From contig DASVMD010000051.1 of NCBI GenBank assembly GCA_036384495.1, positions 1 to 18,288 of the forward strand: 18,288 nt of DNA, in the 5' to 3' direction. Shown here piece by piece: positions 6,954-13,974 of this stretch; the first letter of the stretch is position 1, and each line of letters opens with the position of its first letter. Made by a program: the position numbers and the translations under genes. A model generated the notes under the pieces. It was not told where the DNA came from. It made no database searches and saw only the letters and a program-made list of their open reading frames with translations. Source of the DNA: JAQGHB01 sp036384495. Its GTDB lineage: Bacteria; Patescibacteriota; Saccharimonadia; Saccharimonadales; UBA4665.

Positions 6954-8964
6954 AAAACAGGCCGCCGAGCGCATTAGCAAGCTGCGCGAGCTGATTAACG
7001 ACTACCGTTACCACTACCACGTGCTCGACGAGTCGATTATGAGCGAGGCGGCAGCCGACAGCCTCAAGCACGAACTTACGCAGCTGGAAACCGAATTTCC
7101 TGAGCTTATTACTCCTGATTCGCCAACGCAGCGAGTGGCCGGTGCGCCGTTGCCGGGCTTTACGCAGGTCGAACACACCACGCGCATGCTGAGCCTAAAC
7201 GATGTATTTGACGAACAAGAGGTTGAGGCCTGGCGTGACCGCATTGTGAAGCTTTTACCGGAGGGCGCCAAGCTCGAATATTTCGCCGATATCAAGATGG
7301 ACGGCCTGGCCTGCGCGTTGGTATACGAGAACGGCGTACTCACGCGCGGTATTACCCGCGGTGATGGCTTCGTGGGTGAAGACGTAACAAGCAATATCCG
7401 CACCATCGACTCCGTGCCGCTGCGGCTGCGGACATCCAAAAAGTATGAGCATTTTCTGCAGGGCTATACGGAAATCCGCGGCGAAATCGTGATGTATAAA
7501 AATGACTTTGCCAAGCTTAATGAGGCCCGCGCGAAAGAAGGAAAGCCGTTGTTTGCAAACCCACGTAATACCGCAGCGGGCACCATTCGCCAGCTTGATC
7601 CCAAGTTAGTTGTTGGTCGCCCATTGCATTTCCGTTCATATGACCTCCTGCGCCAAGACGCCGCTGAAATCCCGACGAACGAATATGCCTACGAAGCCAT
7701 GCGTGCCTTAGGCTTTCTGGCCAACAAAGACGCCAAAGTGTTAAAAGATATTCCAGCCGTGATGCGCTTCGCCAAAAAGTGGGAAACGAAGCGTCAGGAT
7801 CTGGTCTTTAATACCGATGGATTGGTGGTAAAAGTCAATGATCGCCAATTGTATCGCCGACTCGGCGTGGTTGGCAAAGCACCGCGTGGCGCCGTCGCTA
7901 TTAAATACGCCGCCGAGCAAGCAACCACTAAAGTAAAAGACATTTTCGTATCGATTGGCCGTACGGGCGCAGCAACGCCGGTGGCAATTTTGGAACCAGT
8001 TGTGATCGCCGGCAGCACCGTACAAATGGCCACCCTGCATAACGAAGGCGAAATCGCCCGCAAGGATATTCGTGTGGGTGACACCGTAATCGTGCATAAA
8101 GCCGGCGATATAATCCCCGAAGTCGTGGAGCCGCTCGTCAAGTTGCGCAACGGATCCGAGAAGCCATTTAAAATGCCCACACATTGCCCGGAATGCAATA
8201 CTAAACTTGTTAAGTATAAGGCTGAAGACGCCGTCTGGCGCTGCCCGAACGAGCATTGTCCGTCACGCGCCTGGAAGCGAATCGAGCATTTTGCCAGCAA
8301 AGCGGCGCTCGATATCGAGGGCCTGGGCGAAAAAAATGTCATCGCGCTCATGAACGCCCAGCTTGTTACGGATCCGGCCGATATTTACACCTTGTCAGCC
8401 GAAGATCTGCTCAAATTGGACCGCTTTGCCGAAATCTCTGCCAATAAACTAGTCAACGCTATTCAAGCCAAAAAACAGCCGCCACTCAATCGGTTTGTGT
8501 ATGGGCTTGGTATTCGGCATGTTGGTACGCAAACCGCTACGGATCTTGCGAATCATTTCAGAAAGCTCGAAACATTGGCCGAAGCAAAAATCGACGAGCT
8601 GGCCGAAGTGGAGGGCATTGGTGACGTGGTGGCCGAGTCGTTGGTCGAATGGTTCGCCGAGCCTCGCAATCAAAAACTGCTCAAAAAGTTTAAGCAACTG
8701 CAGGTTTGGCCAAAAGACGTGAAGCACGTCGGTGGTAAGCTGAGCGGTCAGCGATTTGTTGTCACCGGAAGCCTAGAAAGCATGGGCCGCGAAGAAGCTG
8801 GCGAAAAAATACGGGCGCTTGGCGGTACCTTCCAAAGCTCCGTGGGCAAAGACACCGATTTCTTGGTAGTTGGCGCCAACGTCGGTGCATCCAAACTCGC
8901 CAAAGCCACCAAACTCGGTACCAAACGACTAACCGAAAAAGAATTCCTGGAGATGCTTAAATGA
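6946..8964 (+). CDS. ligA: NAD-dependent DNA ligase LigA
   Basis: 672 aa, full length. It seals nicks during replication and repair using NAD+. Domains in order: Ia (residues 1-60, with 'YRYHYHVLD' that binds the NMN half), adenylation domain with the AMP-accepting K117 in KMDG, OB fold (about 320-400), a four-Cys zinc finger (C414, C417, C433, C438), helix-hairpin-helix region (about 450-590) and a C-terminal BRCT domain (about 598-672). The residue two before the lysine is Asp (DIK), where the family normally has Glu that contacts the adenine. The ATG overlaps the preceding membrane-protein gene by 8 nt, and the TGA stop overlaps the next ATG (ATGA). It appears complete and functional. Confidence 0.97.
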   Translation: MTKKQAAERISKLRELINDYRYHYHVLDESIMSEAAADSLKHELTQLETEFPELITPDSPTQRVAGAPLPGFTQVEHTTRMLSLNDVFDEQEVEAWRDRIVKLLPEGAKLEYFADIKMDGLACALVYENGVLTRGITRGDGFVGEDVTSNIRTIDSVPLRLRTSKKYEHFLQGYTEIRGEIVMYKNDFAKLNEARAKEGKPLFANPRNTAAGTIRQLDPKLVVGRPLHFRSYDLLRQDAAEIPTNEYAYEAMRALGFLANKDAKVLKDIPAVMRFAKKWETKRQDLVFNTDGLVVKVNDRQLYRRLGVVGKAPRGAVAIKYAAEQATTKVKDIFVSIGRTGAATPVAILEPVVIAGSTVQMATLHNEGEIARKDIRVGDTVIVHKAGDIIPEVVEPLVKLRNGSEKPFKMPTHCPECNTKLVKYKAEDAVWRCPNEHCPSRAWKRIEHFASKAALDIEGLGEKNVIALMNAQLVTDPADIYTLSAEDLLKLDRFAEISANKLVNAIQAKKQPPLNRFVYGLGIRHVGTQTATDLANHFRKLETLAEAKIDELAEVEGIGDVVAESLVEWFAEPRNQKLLKKFKQLQVWPKDVKHVGGKLSGQRFVVTGSLESMGREEAGEKIRALGGTFQSSVGKDTDFLVVGANVGASKLAKATKLGTKRLTEKEFLEMLK

Positions 8965-9449
8965 GCGAACGCGCAAAAGAACTTTTTAGCTTTGAGCCGA
9001 TAATCGATGAAATCACGTGCAGGCAAGCACTATCATACATTGCGACAGAATCCGCTGCCCTCGCCGAAACAGCGTTAGGCCAAATTTTGCCACTGGATAC
9101 GGTAACTGTTTTTGCACAGTCGGACGCCGAATACGAGACCGTAGAGGCTTTTGTGCGCCAACAAGGTCCACTTTCGCCGTATTCTCATGGCGCGACCACC
9201 TACGTGGAAACTAATCTGAACATTGAGGGCAGAGCCATACAGCTACTTGGCGTTCGAAAACCCGACTCCACTCGCAAAGAACGTGGTTATGGCGACTATC
9301 CCGTGCACAATTTCGAGGTTATTAAAGCGCAGACTAAAGGTAATCCTTACGTGTATGAAATGAAGAGCGGGAATGACATTGAGCTTTTGGAATTAAGGCA
9401 TCCCGATTTTGATGTTCGAGGGTATATTGTAGAAGCAGAAGGGGGATAG
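8961..9449 (+). CDS. Conserved-looking protein of unknown function, 162 aa, in the ligA operon
   Basis: Starts at an ATGA overlap with the ligA stop, so it is co-translated. A soluble protein with no signal peptide or membrane segment. The N-terminal third is helical and Ala-rich. The middle holds 'FVRQQGPLSPYSHGATTYVET', and the C-terminal half carries 'ERGYGDYPVHNFEVIK', 'YVYEMKSGNDIELLELRHP' and 'FDVRGYIVE'. The last part looks like alternating beta strands with many charged residues. I do not recognise the family. It lies one base before the Nudix gene, which suggests a joint role with nucleotide or DNA repair chemistry, but this is only context. Confidence 0.8.
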   Translation: MSERAKELFSFEPIIDEITCRQALSYIATESAALAETALGQILPLDTVTVFAQSDAEYETVEAFVRQQGPLSPYSHGATTYVETNLNIEGRAIQLLGVRKPDSTRKERGYGDYPVHNFEVIKAQTKGNPYVYEMKSGNDIELLELRHPDFDVRGYIVEAEGG

Positions 9450-9450
9450 T

Positions 9451-9903
9451 ATGCCGCACATCCATGAGTTATATGATTTCGTAGTTGCTATATACATTGT
9501 TCACGACGACAACGTACTGCTGGTCAATCATCCGCGCTATGGTAAGTGGCTGTCGCCGGGCGGGCATATTGAGCTCAACGAAGATCCCGAAGAGGCGCTC
9601 TACAGGGAGGTTGCCGAAGAAACTGGGCTAAAAGTTACGATTCTAGGAGCTAAGCCGCCTGCCGTAACGCTCACTACAAAACCGTTGTCAAGGCCTGACT
9701 ATGTTGACGTACACGAGGCCAATCCGCCGCACAAGCATATCTCCCTGACCTATTTTGCGAAATCCGAGTCGGGCGAATTTGTTAGGTCCGCCGAGCACAC
9801 AGAACTTCGTTGGTTCACTGCCTCCGAGCTGCATGATCCGCAGTATGGCTTGGATGACATAGTAATATTCTATGCGGAACAGGCGCTCAAAGCAGCGCGG
9901 TGA
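9451..9903 (+). CDS. Nudix hydrolase
   Basis: 150 aa. The complete Nudix box G38-x5-E44-x7-R52-E53-V-x-E56-E57-x-G59-L is present, with all Mg2+-binding glutamates. The preceding 'GKWLSPGGHIE' strand is typical, and a later 'TELRWFTASEL' matches the usual 'E-x-R-W' strand before the last helix. The family hydrolyses nucleoside diphosphates linked to other groups; specificity cannot be read from the sequence. The start is one base after the preceding stop with a GGGGGA upstream. The TGA stop is part of the extended -10 (TG-a-TATACT) of the next gene. Confidence 0.93.
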   Translation: MPHIHELYDFVVAIYIVHDDNVLLVNHPRYGKWLSPGGHIELNEDPEEALYREVAEETGLKVTILGAKPPAVTLTTKPLSRPDYVDVHEANPPHKHISLTYFAKSESGEFVRSAEHTELRWFTASELHDPQYGLDDIVIFYAEQALKAAR

Positions 9904-9909
9904 TATACT
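9901..9909 (+). promoter_or_regulatory. Extended -10 of the 7-TM gene (predicted leaderless)
   Basis: TG-a-TATACT overlaps the Nudix stop codon. Seven bases separate it from ATG 9917, placing the transcription start on or one base before the A of the start codon. Confidence 0.6.
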
Positions 9910-9916
9910 AAAGCCA

Positions 9917-10666
9917 ATGAAGCAAAACAAAAGCACACAATTCAACTGCTTTTCGCCGCCCGTGATGCTGGCGACACTACTTATCGAAATATCGCTGGCA
10001 GCATACACAGTTTGGCGATACAAAATGAACGCCACCACACGACTGATTGCTGGCTTGTTGCTGGGTCTTGCCACATTCCAACTAGCAGAATATTACGTAT
10101 GCACCGGCCTGGGTGGCGTGCACGCCGAGGCGTGGTCGCGTATTGGTTTCGTCGCCATTACTACATTGCCTGCCTTCGGTACGCACTTAATGCATGTTTT
10201 AGCGGGCAAACCTAAGCGCACGGCGGTGCGGCTTTCGTACGCCAGCATGTTCGCTTTCAGTATCTTCTTCTTGACCTATAAAGGTGCTTTTGTGGGTCAC
10301 GAATGCACCGGTAACTACGTCATTTTCCAGCTGGGCAGCAAGATCGGCGGTACATACGCACTAGCTTATTACTATCTGTGGCTGGCTTTTGGTATCTTTA
10401 TGGGTGCTCGATGGGCAAACGAACTTATGGCTCAAGGCAAAAAAGCGCAGAAGAAACTGGAATCCGTGCGGGGCTTAATCGCTGGCTACCTGGTTTTCCT
10501 GGTCCCTTGTGCCATTTGGAACACCCTTTCGCCTGCAAGCCGTCCAGCTATCCCGAGTATCATGTGTGGGTTTGCGGTGTTGTTGGCTCTTATTTTGGGC
10601 TTTTACATCCTCCCTCGAGTTGGGGTCAAGAACCAGCAGACCAATGTGCGCTTGACAAAGTCTTAG
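9917..10666 (+). CDS. Seven-transmembrane protein of unknown function
   Basis: 249 aa from ATG 9917. An upstream in-frame start would lie inside the Nudix gene and upstream of the promoter, so I reject it. About seven membrane helices: 15-34, 40-58, 75-95, 106-120, 143-164, 185-202, 212-232. Notable features are 'FQLAEYYVC', a Gly/His-rich segment near 85-93 ('GTHLMH'), three Cys (11, 62, 130), and a cytoplasmic Lys-rich loop (174-185). The layout is like the sensory 7TM modules at the N-terminus of some histidine kinases, but there is no kinase part. Function not assigned. The end of this gene contains the promoter of the candidate small RNA. Confidence 0.85.
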   Translation: MKQNKSTQFNCFSPPVMLATLLIEISLAAYTVWRYKMNATTRLIAGLLLGLATFQLAEYYVCTGLGGVHAEAWSRIGFVAITTLPAFGTHLMHVLAGKPKRTAVRLSYASMFAFSIFFLTYKGAFVGHECTGNYVIFQLGSKIGGTYALAYYYLWLAFGIFMGARWANELMAQGKKAQKKLESVRGLIAGYLVFLVPCAIWNTLSPASRPAIPSIMCGFAVLLALILGFYILPRVGVKNQQTNVRLTKS

Positions 10667-10679
10667 TATCGGTTATGCT
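10652..10679 (+). promoter_or_regulatory. Strong promoter at the 3' end of the 7-TM gene
   Basis: Consensus TTGACA (10652-10657), 16-bp spacer, TATGCT (10674-10679). It is the only perfect -35 with a good -10 in the window. Predicted start near 10686. The next protein gene begins at 10827 and has its own -10 at 10803, so this promoter seems to serve the intervening RNA. Confidence 0.6.
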
Positions 10680-10685
10680 TAGGGT

Positions 10686-10798
10686 AGATCGTGCGCAACA
10701 AGCGGCGCGTCAAAAACAAAAATCAACATAAAATTTTTGCCCGCCGCCGGGTGGGCGCGCACGAAACCCCGAAAGCCAAGCCCGAAAGCTTGGCTTTT
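10686..10798 (+). ncRNA. Candidate structured small RNA, about 113 nt, family unknown
   Basis: The interval between the 10652-10679 promoter and the 10772-10798 terminator can fold into nested stems. The outer stem is TCGTGCGC (10689-10696) with GCGCACGA (10757-10764). The middle stem is GCGGCG (10702-10707) with CGCCGC (10742-10747). The apical hairpin is CAAAAAT (10717-10723) with ATTTTTG (10733-10739). Together they make a rod with asymmetric internal loops. Competing pairings exist in the GC-rich 3' part (GCCC 10739-10742 with GGGC 10753-10756). It lacks SRP-RNA and tmRNA hallmarks. A short frame of 18 codons (10675-10731) starts inside the -10 and is unlikely to be translated from this promoter. 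It could be a 6S-like RNA or a novel regulator; inference only. Confidence 0.4.
10772..10798 (+). terminator. Rho-independent terminator upstream of corA
   Basis: A perfect 10-bp stem AAAGCCAAGC/GCTTGGCTTT (10772-10781, 10788-10797) has a CCGAAA loop and ends in a short T4 run. It stands 4 bp before the -10 of corA, so upstream transcription is insulated from corA. Confidence 0.7.
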
Positions 10799-10802
10799 AC
10801 GG

Positions 10803-10808
10803 TATAAT
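10803..10808 (+). promoter_or_regulatory. -10 box of corA
   Basis: Consensus TATAAT directly after the terminator; ATG 10827 follows 18 bases later. A leader of about 12 nt is predicted, with only AAGAGA as a weak ribosome-binding site. The -35 position would fall inside the terminator hairpin and is poor. Confidence 0.6.
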
Positions 10809-10826
10809 GAGCCCAAGAGAACAGAT

Positions 10827-11756
10827 ATGATCACCTATTATTACAAGAGTATTCGAAGTGACGGCCTCCAAGAGCAGGCCGAACCTCAGCGCGGCACTTG
10901 GGTGTACGTAGAAACACCTACCGAAGATGAAATTGCGATTTTGTCGCAAAAATTCAAATTGGAGCCGGGCCATCTGGAAGACGCACTCGACGAAGACGAG
11001 CAACCCCGAATGGAGCGCGAAGGCGACCAGAGCTACATCTTTGTGCGCTACGCCTACCGCACGGCCCGCGGCGAGGTCGAAACGGCGCCGCTGCTGATCA
11101 TTTTCGACAAAGAACACGTCATTACCATTTCGCCGTTCCATCTGCCATCGCTGGATTGGCTGAGCCAGGGCCGGGTATCGTTCGCTACCACGCAGCGCGC
11201 CAAGCTGATTCTGCTGATTCTCACGCATATCAGCGAGCAGTACGAAACCTTTATCGGTCAAACCAGCCGCCGCATTAAAGCAGTCCGCACCCGCCTCCGC
11301 AACCAGGGAATCACCAATCAGGACTTGATCGACTTTGTGACTATCGAAGACGAGCTCAATGAGTTCCTCGGATCACTGCTGCCCACCAACGCTACGCTGC
11401 GCCGCTTGCTGGTAGGTCGACACATTCCGCTGTTCGACGAAGACCAAGATATCGTGGAGGATTTGCTGCTGAATAACGAACAGTCCATTGAGGCAATCCG
11501 TTCCAACCTGCGCTCGGTAACTAATATTCGTGACGCCTATTCGGCCATCACTAGCAACAACTTGAACCAAACCATTACCTTGCTCACCCTGGCCACGATT
11601 TTGGTGGCGCTACCCAACGTATTCTTTGGCATGTACGGCATGAACGTTAAGCTGCCGTTCGAACACTCGGATCTGGCGTATCCGGTGATTGTTGGATTTA
11701 ACGTGGTGCTGATTCTGGCGATTGTGGTCTACGCGCGCAAAAAACGCATTATTTAG
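10827..11756 (+). CDS. corA: Magnesium/cobalt transporter CorA family
   Basis: 309 aa from ATG 10827. The frame is open further upstream, but that region is terminator and promoter. CorA pentamers conduct Mg2+ (and Co2+/Ni2+) into the cell. A cytoplasmic funnel domain (1-245) includes a long helical stretch, residues about 130-245. The two membrane helices are near 251-270 and 282-305. The selectivity signature is G271-M272-N273 (in 'FGMYGMNV'). The C-terminal basic 'ARKKRII' is typical. The canonical acidic periplasmic loop is short here and carries 'PFEHSD'. Expression is expected from its own promoter; tRNA-Ala follows after about 56 bp. Confidence 0.95.
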   Translation: MITYYYKSIRSDGLQEQAEPQRGTWVYVETPTEDEIAILSQKFKLEPGHLEDALDEDEQPRMEREGDQSYIFVRYAYRTARGEVETAPLLIIFDKEHVITISPFHLPSLDWLSQGRVSFATTQRAKLILLILTHISEQYETFIGQTSRRIKAVRTRLRNQGITNQDLIDFVTIEDELNEFLGSLLPTNATLRRLLVGRHIPLFDEDQDIVEDLLLNNEQSIEAIRSNLRSVTNIRDAYSAITSNNLNQTITLLTLATILVALPNVFFGMYGMNVKLPFEHSDLAYPVIVGFNVVLILAIVVYARKKRII

Positions 11757-11784
11757 ACTAGGTCTTTCTTTTTGACCTCTGTTT

Positions 11785-11793
11785 TGGTAGAAT
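11785..11793 (+). promoter_or_regulatory. Extended -10 of tRNA-Ala
   Basis: TG-g-TAGAAT with no -35 at the normal distance; a TTGACC at 11772-11777 is only 10 bp away and so cannot pair with it. The tRNA begins 20 nt downstream. Confidence 0.45.
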
Positions 11794-11812
11794 TGTTGGA
11801 GTCAGATCTCAT

Positions 11813-11889
11813 GGGGATATAGCTCAGTTGATTAGAGCGCTGCCCTGGCAGGGCAGAGGTCCAGGGTTTGAGTCCCTGTATCTCCACCA
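11813..11889 (+). tRNA. tRNA-Ala(GGC) with A19-U56 in place of G19-C56
   Basis: 77 nt with encoded CCA. Acceptor GGGGATA/TATCTCC contains the G3-U70 wobble that identifies alanine tRNAs. Anticodon stem CTGCC/GGCAG with loop CTGGCAG gives anticodon GGC at 11847-11849. The D-loop is AGTTGATTA and the T-loop TTTGAGT: position 19 is A and position 56 is U, replacing the nearly invariant tertiary G19-C56 by a Watson-Crick alternative. All other stems are intact, so it should be functional. Confidence 0.95.
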
Positions 11890-11900
11890 CGAATCATCTA

Positions 11901-11931
11901 CCTCTGCCTTGCGGCAGGGGTTTTTATTTTT
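11901..11931 (+). terminator. Rho-independent terminator after tRNA-Ala
   Basis: Stem CCTCTGCC/GGCAGGGG (one G-U pair) with loop TTGC is followed by TTTTTATTTTT. The T-tract overlaps the 3' end of the convergent methyltransferase gene. Confidence 0.9.
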
Positions 11932-12637
11932 CCTGTTTTTGCAGCACCATGGTGATAGTGTCGAGCGGATATCCGGAAGGGGAAGTATCGCTGTTGTGCT
12001 CTAGGCTTATTTTTGTAAATGAAGGAAACAGGTCCATAAGCTCTGCCTCGGTGTAGTGGCGCACAATACGAGCAATTTGATTATTGGCGATTACCGCTTC
12101 CAGCGCATGGGTGTCTGTTATCTTAGCTGCCAGGTCCTTATCATTAAAGACGTATAACGCATGCTCATCACCTAAGACTGAGCTTCCGAGGGCATAGCGG
12201 CTGGCGTAGGCATCGTTTACGCCCGGTTCGGCCAGCCATACGTAACTTCCAGGTTTAGTGATTCGCTCCGCTTCCGTTCGCAGGGCGGGCCATTGATCCT
12301 TGTGAATGCTGGTGAGCGTGTATCGAAACAAGACCAGGTCAAAAGAGGCATCCTCAAAATTAGTGCGCTCGGTGATGTCCTGGGTACTGTATGTAACCGA
12401 TGTTTCCCGCGCGCTATTAGCGGTGATTTCATGATCGTTGATATCGATGCCTGCTACGCTCAAACCAAGTTTGGATAAGGCTTCGGCGAGCTCACCGGTG
12501 CCGGTACCAACATCGAGAACACGAGCTCCTTGAGGCAGGCGTTCTAGTAGGGTGGCAGATGGTATATTGCCGACTCCAGGGGTTGTTCCGGCTTCGTACT
12601 CACTCCAATATTGACGGTTTCGTTCCCCTAGATTCAT
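11924..12637 (-). CDS. SAM-dependent methyltransferase, class I
   Basis: 237 aa from the ATG at 12637. The frame stays open upstream, but a -10 box lies exactly six bases before this ATG and the family fold starts here, so longer versions reaching over the slipin gene are rejected. Motif I is V40-L-D-V-G-T-G-T-G (SAM glycine loop), motif II the acidic 'GIDIND' (about 64-69), and 'FDLVLFRYTLTSI' (about 100-112) is the motif IV strand. These match Methyltransf_11/25-type small-molecule or unknown-substrate enzymes. A later 'LAEPGVNDAYASRYALGS' and 'YVFNDKDLAAKI' are not diagnostic of substrate. It is divergent from the slipin gene and convergent with tRNA-Ala. Confidence 0.9.
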   Translation of the reverse strand: MNLGERNRQYWSEYEAGTTPGVGNIPSATLLERLPQGARVLDVGTGTGELAEALSKLGLSVAGIDINDHEITANSARETSVTYSTQDITERTNFEDASFDLVLFRYTLTSIHKDQWPALRTEAERITKPGSYVWLAEPGVNDAYASRYALGSSVLGDEHALYVFNDKDLAAKITDTHALEAVIANNQIARIVRHYTEAELMDLFPSFTKISLEHNSDTSPSGYPLDTITMVLQKQEK

Positions 12638-12643
12638 ATCTGT

Positions 12644-12652
12644 ATAATAGCA
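12644..12652 (-). promoter_or_regulatory. Extended -10 of the methyltransferase gene (predicted leaderless)
   Basis: On the minus strand, TG-c-TATTAT is followed by exactly six bases and then ATG 12637. Transcription should start on the A of the start codon. Confidence 0.6.
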
Positions 12653-12703
12653 TGCGTCGTTGATGACAGGATAGAATAGTTGCATCGCTCTGCCCCGTGG
12701 CCG

Positions 12704-12730
12704 TACAATAAGACTACATAACGGAGGAGG
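12704..12730 (+). promoter_or_regulatory. -10 box and strong Shine-Dalgarno of the slipin-mazG pair
   Basis: TACAAT (12704-12709) with a weak TTGCAT 18 bp upstream (12680-12685). GGAGGAGG (12723-12730) sits three bases before ATG 12734, the strongest ribosome-binding site in the window. Confidence 0.55.
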
Positions 12731-12733
12731 CTC

Positions 12734-13495
12734 ATGGGATTTCTGATTATTCTGATTATTATCGTGGTATTTATTCTGGCTGGCGGGGTGCGAATTATTA
12801 ACCAGTATGAGCGCGGCGTGGTGTTTCGGCTCGGCAAGGTGCGCCCAGGGGTTAAAGAGCCAGGATTGCGGCTGATTATCCCGATCGTCGACCAAATGCG
12901 CAAAGTCAGCCTGCGCATTGTGACGCTGCCAATCGAGTCGCAAAAAATTATTACCAAAGACAATGTATCAATTGATGTCGCGGCCGTTGCTTACTACAAG
13001 GTCACCGATCCGACCAAGTCGATCGTGGAAATCGAAAATGTGATTTCGGCTACCTACCAGATCGCACAAACTACGGTGCGCAACATCGTTGGCCAATCCA
13101 GCTTGGATGACATTTTGAGCGAGACGCTGGCGATCAACGAAAAAATTAAAGCGATTTTGGAAACCTCCACCGAAAAGTGGGGCATTTACGTGAGCACAGT
13201 GGAGGTTAAAGATATCCAACTACCGGATTCCATGCAGCGCGCCATGGCCAAGCAGGCCGAAGCCGAACGCGAAAAGCGCGCCAAGATCATTGCCGCCGAA
13301 GGTGAAGCCCTGAGCGCCCAAAAGCTCGGCGAAGCCGCCGATGTCATTGCGGCGCATCCAATCGCGCTGCAACTCCGTAATTTGCAAGTGCTGACCGATG
13401 TGGCTCAAGAAAAAAACAGCACCATCATCTTCCCGTCGCAGTTCATGGACACCATCGACAGCGTCAAGAACTTTATGGCCAAAGAACACAAGTAA
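12734..13495 (+). CDS. Slipin / stomatin-like SPFH-domain membrane protein
   Basis: 253 aa. A short N-terminal membrane hairpin or helix (about 2-18) precedes the SPFH/Band 7 domain: 'INQYERGVVFRLGKVRPG' (22-40), 'DNVSIDVAAVAYYKV' and 'GQSSLDDILSETLAINEKI' are typical of stomatin/prohibitin proteins. A C-terminal coiled-coil region, 'KQAEAEREKRAKIIAAEGE', supports oligomerisation. Slipins scaffold membrane microdomains and often partner a NfeD-type membrane protein; none is next to it here. It is followed with zero gap by the mazG-like gene, suggesting co-transcription. Start fixed by the strong Shine-Dalgarno. Confidence 0.95.
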   Translation: MGFLIILIIIVVFILAGGVRIINQYERGVVFRLGKVRPGVKEPGLRLIIPIVDQMRKVSLRIVTLPIESQKIITKDNVSIDVAAVAYYKVTDPTKSIVEIENVISATYQIAQTTVRNIVGQSSLDDILSETLAINEKIKAILETSTEKWGIYVSTVEVKDIQLPDSMQRAMAKQAEAEREKRAKIIAAEGEALSAQKLGEAADVIAAHPIALQLRNLQVLTDVAQEKNSTIIFPSQFMDTIDSVKNFMAKEHK

Positions 13496-13813
13496 ATGAG
13501 CCTGGCTGACTATCAAAAGCAGGTCGATGACACCGTGGCGCCGTACAAAACGCCGTACTGGAGCTCGTTAAGTCAGCTTGCACAGCTCAGTGAAGAGGTC
13601 GGGGAAATCGCTCGCATCCTTAATCACCAGTACGGCGACAAGGTTAAAAAGCCAACCGAAAAAGACGATGACCTGGAGGGCGAGCTAGGCGATTTACTGT
13701 TCGCGCTGATTTGCCTGGCAAACGACGAGGGCGTAGATTTGGACATGGCCATGCAAAAAGTGTTGCATAAGATTACGACGCGCGATGCCGAGCGTTTTGA
13801 GAAAAAGTCTTGA
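13496..13813 (+). CDS. MazG-like nucleotide pyrophosphohydrolase
   Basis: 105 aa. The MazG superfamily signature is present: E33-E34-V-G-E37 on the first helix and E63-x-x-D66 ('EGELGDLLFALI') on the next, together forming the Mg2+ site. The length fits the single-domain MazG-like or MazG-related dimers that hydrolyse (d)NTPs to monophosphates and pyrophosphate, usually to remove noncanonical or excess nucleotides. Its ATG begins directly after the slipin stop, so it depends on that transcript. The C-terminal 'HKITTRDAERFEKKS' resembles the family's tail. The exact substrate is unknown. Confidence 0.88.
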   Translation: MSLADYQKQVDDTVAPYKTPYWSSLSQLAQLSEEVGEIARILNHQYGDKVKKPTEKDDDLEGELGDLLFALICLANDEGVDLDMAMQKVLHKITTRDAERFEKKS

Positions 13814-13817
13814 GCAG

Positions 13818-13846
13818 TTGAAAAAAACACCGATAATCTGTAAAAT
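13818..13846 (+). promoter_or_regulatory. Promoter of tRNA-Phe
   Basis: TTGAAA (13818-13823), 17-bp spacer, TAAAAT (13841-13846). Predicted start near 13853; the tRNA begins at 13858, giving a very short leader. Confidence 0.7.
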
Positions 13847-13857
13847 AACAGAGTTGT

Positions 13858-13933
13858 GGCTCTTTAGCTCAGTTGGTAGAGCAGAGGCCTGAAGAGCCTT
13901 GTGTCCCCAGTTCGAGTCTGGGAGGAGCCACCA
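13858..13933 (+). tRNA. tRNA-Phe(GAA)
   Basis: 76 nt with encoded CCA; acceptor GGCTCTT/AGGAGCC; anticodon stem GAGGC/GCCTT with loop CTGAAGA, anticodon GAA at 13891-13893. D-loop AGTTGGTA and T-loop TTCGAGT keep G19-C56. Confidence 0.97.
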
Positions 13934-13945
13934 AATCTTACTAGA

Positions 13946-13974
13946 TTGATTTTCCGCCTCTGTTACGGTACAAT
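13946..13974 (+). promoter_or_regulatory. Promoter of tRNA-Gly
   Basis: TTGATT (13946-13951), 17-bp spacer, TACAAT (13969-13974). Predicted start near 13981 is the foot of a 7-bp hairpin, GCGCATA/TATGTGC (13984-13990, 13994-14000), with a CGC loop. That hairpin makes up nearly the whole 5' leader of the pre-tRNA. Confidence 0.65.

Noticed and set aside
9872..9916. Upstream in-frame start for the 7-TM protein inside the Nudix gene
   Set aside because: It precedes the extended -10 at 9901-9909 and adds a basic stretch unlike the rest of the protein.
10675..10731. An 18-codon frame (MLRVDRAQQAARQKQKST)
   Set aside because: The ATG lies inside the -10 box of the strong promoter, so the transcript would not contain it; the interval looks like a structured RNA instead.
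10737..10826. Upstream in-frame start for corA
   Set aside because: It would translate the terminator hairpin and the -10 box; CorA homology starts near ATG 10827.
12638..12943. An N-terminal extension of the methyltransferase frame reaching across the slipin gene
   Set aside because: The extension is antisense to the slipin start, has low-complexity composition, and lies upstream of an extended -10 placed six bases before ATG 12637.
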